From: Candidatus Eiseniibacteriota bacterium
Lineage (GTDB): Bacteria; Eisenbacteria; RBG-16-71-46; CAIMUX01
Assembly (NCBI GenBank): GCA_016712505.1
Contig: JADJQY010000018.1
Span: forward strand, 1-19,862
Reading direction: 5' to 3'
DNA: 19,862 bases
The translations under genes and the position numbers were made by a program. Position 1 is the first letter of the stretch, and each line of letters starts with the position of its first letter. Of this stretch, positions 16,470 to 19,862 are shown in pieces. The notes beneath the pieces are model-generated. The model saw only the letters and a program-made list of their open reading frames with translations, had not been told where the DNA came from and made no database searches.

Positions 16470-17344
16470 ATGGACACGGTCCTCAAACATCGCGGCCGCA
16501 CGATCGACAGCACCGCGCTCGCCCAGATCCGCGAGCTGATCGCGGCACAGCCCACTGCCAGCCGTCGCGAGCTCTCCCGTCTGCTATGCGAGCAGTGGGA
16601 CTGGCGCCAGGCGAACGGCGCGCTCCGTGACATGGTCTGCCGCTCGCTGATGCTGGAACTCCATCGAGCCGAAGAGATCACGCTGCCTCCCGTGCGCTTC
16701 CGCACGCGCAATTCTCGCGGAGCGAGCGCGCCCCGCCAAGGTCACGGTCGACACGACGCCGATCCGCTGCGATCTGCGAACTCTACCGCGCCTCGATATC
16801 CGGCAAGTGCGGCGCACCGTGGAAGAGCCGCTGCTGCGAGGCCTGCTCGAAGAGCACCATTACCTCGGCTACACGCAGCCGGTCGGCGAGCAGCTGAAGT
16901 ACTTGGTCTCCGCCGGGGATCGACCGCTGGCGTGCTTCACGTGGAGTTCGGCGCCACGGCACCTCGCGCCGCGTGACCGCTTCATCGGCTGGAAGCCCGA
17001 GGTGCGGCGGAGAAACATCCACGGCGTCGCCTACAACAGCCGCTTCCTGATCCTGCCATGGGTCTTCGTCCCGCATCTCGCCTCGCATCTGCTCGGCGCC
17101 GTGACGCGACGACTCAGCAGCGATTGGAACGAGCTCTACGGGCACCCGATCCACTTCGTGGAGACTTTCATCCACCGGGAGCGCTTCGCGGGTACCTGCT
17201 ACCGCGCCGCGAACTGGGTCCCGCTCGGGATGACGAAGGGTCGCGGCAAGGATGATCTCACGCATCGGGCAAACCGCCCGTTGAAGGAAGTGCTCGGTCT
17301 GCCGCTCGAAGCGCTTCCGCGAGGAGCTCGTGAGGTCGGCATGA
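16470..17344 (+). pseudogene. druA: DruA-like (DUF4338) protein in an IS66 element, frameshifted
   Basis: The ATG at 16470 starts MDTVLKHRGRTIDS with an N-terminal helical domain (TASRRELSRLLCEQWDWRQA). After a frameshift near 16715 the DUF4338 core follows: LLRGLLEEHHYLGYTQPVGE, PLACFTWSSAPRHLAPRD, RFIGWKPEVRR, YNSRFLILPWVFVPHLASHL, FVETFIHRERFAGTCYRAAN and WVPLGMTKGRG. A second shift near 17307 leads to the natural end KRFREELVRSA and a TGA at 17342-17344 overlapping the tnpC ATG at 17341. Length is about 290 residues. DruA is the marker protein of Druantia anti-phage systems, with unknown biochemistry. Here it is coupled to tnpC inside the inverted repeats, so a transposition-related role is more likely than defence. 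No clear ribosome site precedes it. Confidence 0.8.
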
Positions 17345-19014
17345 GCAGACGGAACGCCAAGCCACCACTCTTCAGGAGCGCGAGACGCGGCTCGCCGAGC
17401 TCGACACGATCCTGGAGCGAGCCGAGCGAAGTGCTCAGCGCGTCGGATCTGCAGGCGCTGAAGTCCGCGATCGAGACTCTCGGTCATCACGGGCGAGCTG
17501 GAGTCGTCGCGTACATCGCTCGACCGTCTGCGAAAGCTGCTCTTCGGCGCGAGCACGGAGAGCCTGGAGAACCTCTTCGGGAGCGGAACGCAGCCGGAGG
17601 GTGCGCCTCCGCCCGATGCCGGGTCTAGCTCAGCCGGAGCTGCGGAGGCGCAGCAGAAGAAGGAGAAGAGGAAAGGCCACGGCCGCACTCGCGCATCGGA
17701 CTATCGAGGCGCGAAACGGGTCCCGGTGCCTGTGGGCAACCTGCAGAGCAGTGGACCGTGCCCTTGCTGCTCTGCGGGCAAGCTCTATCCCTTCGGCGAA
17801 CCGAGCCCGATCGTGCGAGTGCACGGCATGGCGCCTCTCTCGGCCACGGTCTACGAGCTCGAGCGTCTGCGCTGCCATAGCTGCGGCGAGCTCTTCGTCG
17901 CGAAGCCGCCGGCAGAGGTCGGCGAAGAGAAGTACGACGAGGGCGCCGCCGCCATGATCGCGCTCTTGAAGTACGGCGCGGGCATTCCCTTCTACCGCCT
18001 GGAGAAGTTGCAGCGGAACCTCGGGATCCCGATGCCGTCTTCGACGCAGTGGGAGATCGCCTACGAAGCAGGTCTGGCGCTGGCGCCGGTCCACGACGAG
18101 CTGATCACGCTCGCGGCTCAGGGGAGATTGCTCCTAACGACGACACGCGCATGCAGGTCCTCTCCATGGCGCTCGAGATGCGTCGCAAAGGTGAGTCGGA
18201 GCCGAAAGCAAAGGAGAAGGAGCGGCGCGGGATCTTCACCACGGGGATCATCTCGGAGCTCGAGACGCGGCAGGTGGTTTCGCTCTTCTACACCGGCGAG
18301 AAGCACGCAGGAGAGAATCTGGAGGCGCTACTCGCGCATCGTCGCGGCGAGCTCTCTCCGCCGATCCAGATGTCGGACGCGCTCTCGTGGAATCTCCCCG
18401 GGGAGCTCCAGACGATCGTCTCCCACTGTCTCGTGCACGCGCGGCGGAACTTCGTCGATGTGAAGAACGGCTTCCCCGAGCAGGTGAAGCACGTCCTGGA
18501 GCTCTTGGCGAAGGTCTACATGAACGACGCCGAGTCGAAGCAGATGGGGCTCGGCGCCGAGGAACGCCTACTCCTGCACCAGCAGAAGAGCCAGCCGCAT
18601 ATGGATGAGCTCGAGAAGTGGATGCAGACGGAGCTGGACCAGAAGCGCGTCGAGCCGAACTCGGGCCTCGGGAAGGCGATCGCGTACATGAAGAAGCACT
18701 GGAAGACGCTCACGGTCTTCCTCCGCGAGCCGGGCGCCCCGCTCGACAACAACATCTGCGAGCGCGCGCTGAAGAAGGCGATCCTGCACCGCAAGAACGC
18801 CCTCTTCTACAAGACCGAGAACGGAGCGAAGGTCGGCGACCTCTTCATGAGCCTGATCCATACGGCGGAGCTCGCGGGCGTCGACGCCTTCCCGTATCTG
18901 GTGGCGCTGCTGAAGCAGAAGAAGCGCGTCGCGGAAGAGCCGGGCCGGTGGCTGCCGTGGAACTACCAGGAGTCGCTCGCCGAGGTCGAATCCGAAGGCG
19001 CTCGCGCCGGTTGA
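17341..19014 (+). pseudogene. tnpC: IS66-type TnpC transposase of the DruA-containing element, frameshifted
   Basis: The ATG at 17341 overlaps the DruA stop. The N-terminal coiled coil (LQERETRLAELDTILERAER, LQALKSAIETL, LESSRTSLDRLRKLLFG) passes through several frames before about 17480. Frame 2 then carries the basic linker and the zinc ribbon (SGPCPCCSAGK ... RCHSCGEL). A missing G near 18125 shifts to frame 1, which is open to 19014. The DDE core is present: Asp in NDDTRMQVLSM, second Asp in QMSDALSWNLPGELQ and Glu in DNNICERALKKAILHRKNAL. The C-terminus ends RWLPWNYQESLAEVE. It is strongly diverged from TnpC of the neighbouring element, with a longer insert between the second Asp and the Glu. 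Apart from the frame changes the transposase looks complete. Confidence 0.8.
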
Positions 19015-19028
19015 ACTACACCGGCGCG
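19003..19028. terminator. Hairpin between converging tnpC and tnpB
   Basis: CGCGCCGGT (19003-19011) and ACCGGCGCG (19020-19028) form a perfect 9-bp stem with an 8-nt loop that contains the tnpC stop codon. It lies 11 bp from the end of minus-strand tnpB. Its position suits a bidirectional terminator, although there is no U-tract on either side. Confidence 0.45.
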
Positions 19029-19038
19029 CAGCGGGCGC

Positions 19039-19374
19039 CTACATCGGTGCGGCAAGGGCCTTCGTCGGATCTCCGCCGAAGAGCAGGACGTGCAGCTCGT
19101 GTGCGGCGAGCTGGCTATGCGGTGTCGTGCTCGTGGGCCAATGTCTGAAGCGACCCGCGGAAAGTCGCTTCAGGCAGAGCCAGAAGCCCTGCCCATCGTA
19201 GACGAGCAACTTTATCGCCGTGCTCGCGCGATTCTTGAACACGAACACCGCGCCCGAGAGCGGGTCCTCGCGCAGCACGTCGCGGCACTGCTGCGCAAGC
19301 CCATCGATGCCGCGTCGGAAGTCCGTCGAGTCGATGGCGACGAGCACGCGCATGTGCGGGGTGAGCTGGATCAT
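19039..19374 (-). CDS. tnpB: IS66 TnpB accessory protein
   Basis: An intact protein of 111 residues, the normal TnpB length. The motif VLVAIDSTDFRRGIDGLAQQ, then DPLSGAVFVFKNRAST, IKLLVYDGQGFWLCLKRL and SAGRFRHWP is the full TnpB pattern (DxRxGxDGLA, DPxSGxxFVFxNR, KxLxYDxxGFWLxxKRL). The ATG at 19374 overlaps the tnpA stop (ATGA), so the pair is translationally coupled. It runs toward tnpC and stops 24 bp after the tnpC stop. No frame disruptions are seen, unlike the tnpC of the same element. Confidence 0.9.
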   Translation of the reverse strand: MIQLTPHMRVLVAIDSTDFRRGIDGLAQQCRDVLREDPLSGAVFVFKNRASTAIKLLVYDGQGFWLCLKRLSAGRFRHWPTSTTPHSQLAAHELHVLLFGGDPTKALAAPM

Positions 19375-19781
19375 CGCTCGCTACCGAGGAAGCGCTCGAC
19401 CAAGGTCACGATCTCCGCGCGAGCGTTGCTCGGGAGCTGCACGCTCAAGCGCGAACCGTCCCGCCGATGCACCTCGACGACAAGGCGAGCCTGCGCATCG
19501 CCGTCGCCAGCGATAGGAAGAGGCGCCAGCTCGACGAAGCCCCCGCAGACGGAAGACTTGCTCGGGGAGCCCTCGGTCAGGCGCTCTCGCAGGCTCGCGT
19601 AACCGATCGCGAGCACCTGGGACGTCTCCCAGACTCCGTGCACGCGAGCGCACGCAACCGCGTCATCCCAGAGAGCCTGCGGCATGCGCGTGCGCTTCTC
19701 GCGCTGCACGCGCCAACGCTCGATGCGCTGACGAAGGGCGTGGAGTCGAGTGACGTCTTCGGGGCGGATCGTGCGGCGCAT
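19371..19781 (-). CDS. tnpA: IS66 TnpA accessory protein, divergent type
   Basis: An intact 136-residue protein. AGGAGG lies eight bases upstream of the ATG at 19781. The N-terminal part (LHALRQRIERWRVQREKRTR) is helical and basic. HTH-like VHGVWETSQVLAIGYASLRE follows, and the C-terminal half (ARLVVEVHRRDGSRLSVQLP, IVTLVERFLGS) matches the IS66 TnpA pattern 'VEVxxxDGxRLxVxLP ... LxxxFL'. It differs from the TnpA of the neighbouring IS66 element and seems to be a variant belonging to DruA-type elements. It is the first gene of the minus-strand pair, 66 bp from the right inverted repeat, so its promoter must lie in that short space. Confidence 0.85.
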   Translation of the reverse strand: MRRTIRPEDVTRLHALRQRIERWRVQREKRTRMPQALWDDAVACARVHGVWETSQVLAIGYASLRERLTEGSPSKSSVCGGFVELAPLPIAGDGDAQARLVVEVHRRDGSRLSVQLPSNARAEIVTLVERFLGSER

Positions 19782-19846
19782 CTGCGGGGCCTCCTGGGCT
19801 CCGGTGGAGATGGCTGCACGCTATCGGGGGACTCGGGGGTGATTCA

Positions 19847-19862
19847 CGCACGCTTGCCGAAG
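19847..19862 (-). repeat. Right terminal inverted repeat, IS66 element 2
   Basis: Perfect inverse of 16392-16407, ending exactly at the window edge. The element may extend beyond the window. Confidence 0.75.

Larger units (their letters stand above)
16392..19862 (+). mobile_element. IS66-type element 2 with a DruA gene
   Basis: CTTCGGCAAGCGTGCG at 16392-16407 is repeated perfectly in inverted orientation at 19847-19862, the last 16 bases of the window. Between them lie druA-like and tnpC on the plus strand and tnpA-tnpB on the minus strand, converging on a hairpin at 19003-19028. The core GCAAGCG resembles the usual GTAAGCG-type IS66 end. The right flank lies outside the window, so a target duplication cannot be checked and the inverted repeat may extend further. 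The length is at least 3471 bp. Confidence 0.8.

Noticed and set aside
16470..17344. A Druantia defence system
   Set aside because: Only the DruA-like protein is present; no DruE-type helicase or other Druantia genes are seen, and the gene lies inside an IS66 element.
1..19862. tRNA or rRNA genes
   Set aside because: No cloverleaf with a GGTTCGAATCC-type T arm or ribosomal RNA motif was noticed; the GGTTCGAG at 16215-16222 lacks the rest of a tRNA.

Overview
The window is a high-GC bacterial accessory region with no housekeeping genes: it is built from insertion sequences, remnants of defence genes, a dispersed repeat family and a secreted-protein gene. The best lineage clue is the kelch-type secreted protein. 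Its units (YDSARGRTVLFGG ... SDTWEWDG) are followed, out of frame, by a C-terminal domain (GSAGVPALVAGG ... NDPTLLGA ... FYSQAFVV ... GITVSNGG) of a kind I associate with large-genome Planctomycetota. That assignment is an inference; Myxococcota or Acidobacteriota remain possible.

Layout. 1-1874 (+): a 5'-truncated AAA ATPase followed, with an ATGA overlap, by a DUF4435/TOPRIM protein; this is the gene pair of a PARIS-type anti-phage system, broken by several frameshifts. About 1985-2684 (+): copy A of a dispersed repeat encoding a tandem helix-turn-helix-like protein. About 2950-3716 (-): an abortive-infection (Abi_C-like) protein, frameshifted. About 4006-4260 (+): a sigma-70 region-4-like fragment. 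5065-5912: repeat tail E, a small unknown minus-strand gene, and repeat fragment C. 5972-6916 (-): an uncharacterised protein. 6927-10021: a three-gene transposon (zinc-finger/HTH protein, DD35E integrase-type transposase, ExeA/TniB-like AAA ATPase). About 10385-11020: repeat copy D. 11037-13410: the kelch-repeat gene. 13741-16190: a classical IS66 element (tnpA-tnpB-tnpC) with terminal inverted repeats. 16392-19862: a second, very different IS66-type element in which a DruA-like (DUF4338) gene is translationally coupled to tnpC and converges on minus-strand tnpB and tnpA. It is bounded by 16-bp perfect inverted repeats, the right one being the last 16 bases of the window.

How it fits together. 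The first 4 kb looks like the eroded edge of a defence island. The rest is a landing zone where several transposons and a short repeat family have accumulated. The most notable feature is the DruA-IS66 element: a protein family known from Druantia phage defence sits here as an integral, co-translated transposon gene inside the inverted repeats.

Caution on gene integrity. Single-base frameshifts occur in nearly every gene, including transposase genes, and several fall in or next to homopolymers. Only the transposase and ATPase at 7712-9996 and the minus-strand tnpA/tnpB at 19039-19781 look fully intact. The pattern could be real decay, uncorrected long-read indels, or both, so 'pseudogene' below means 'not open in this sequence'.
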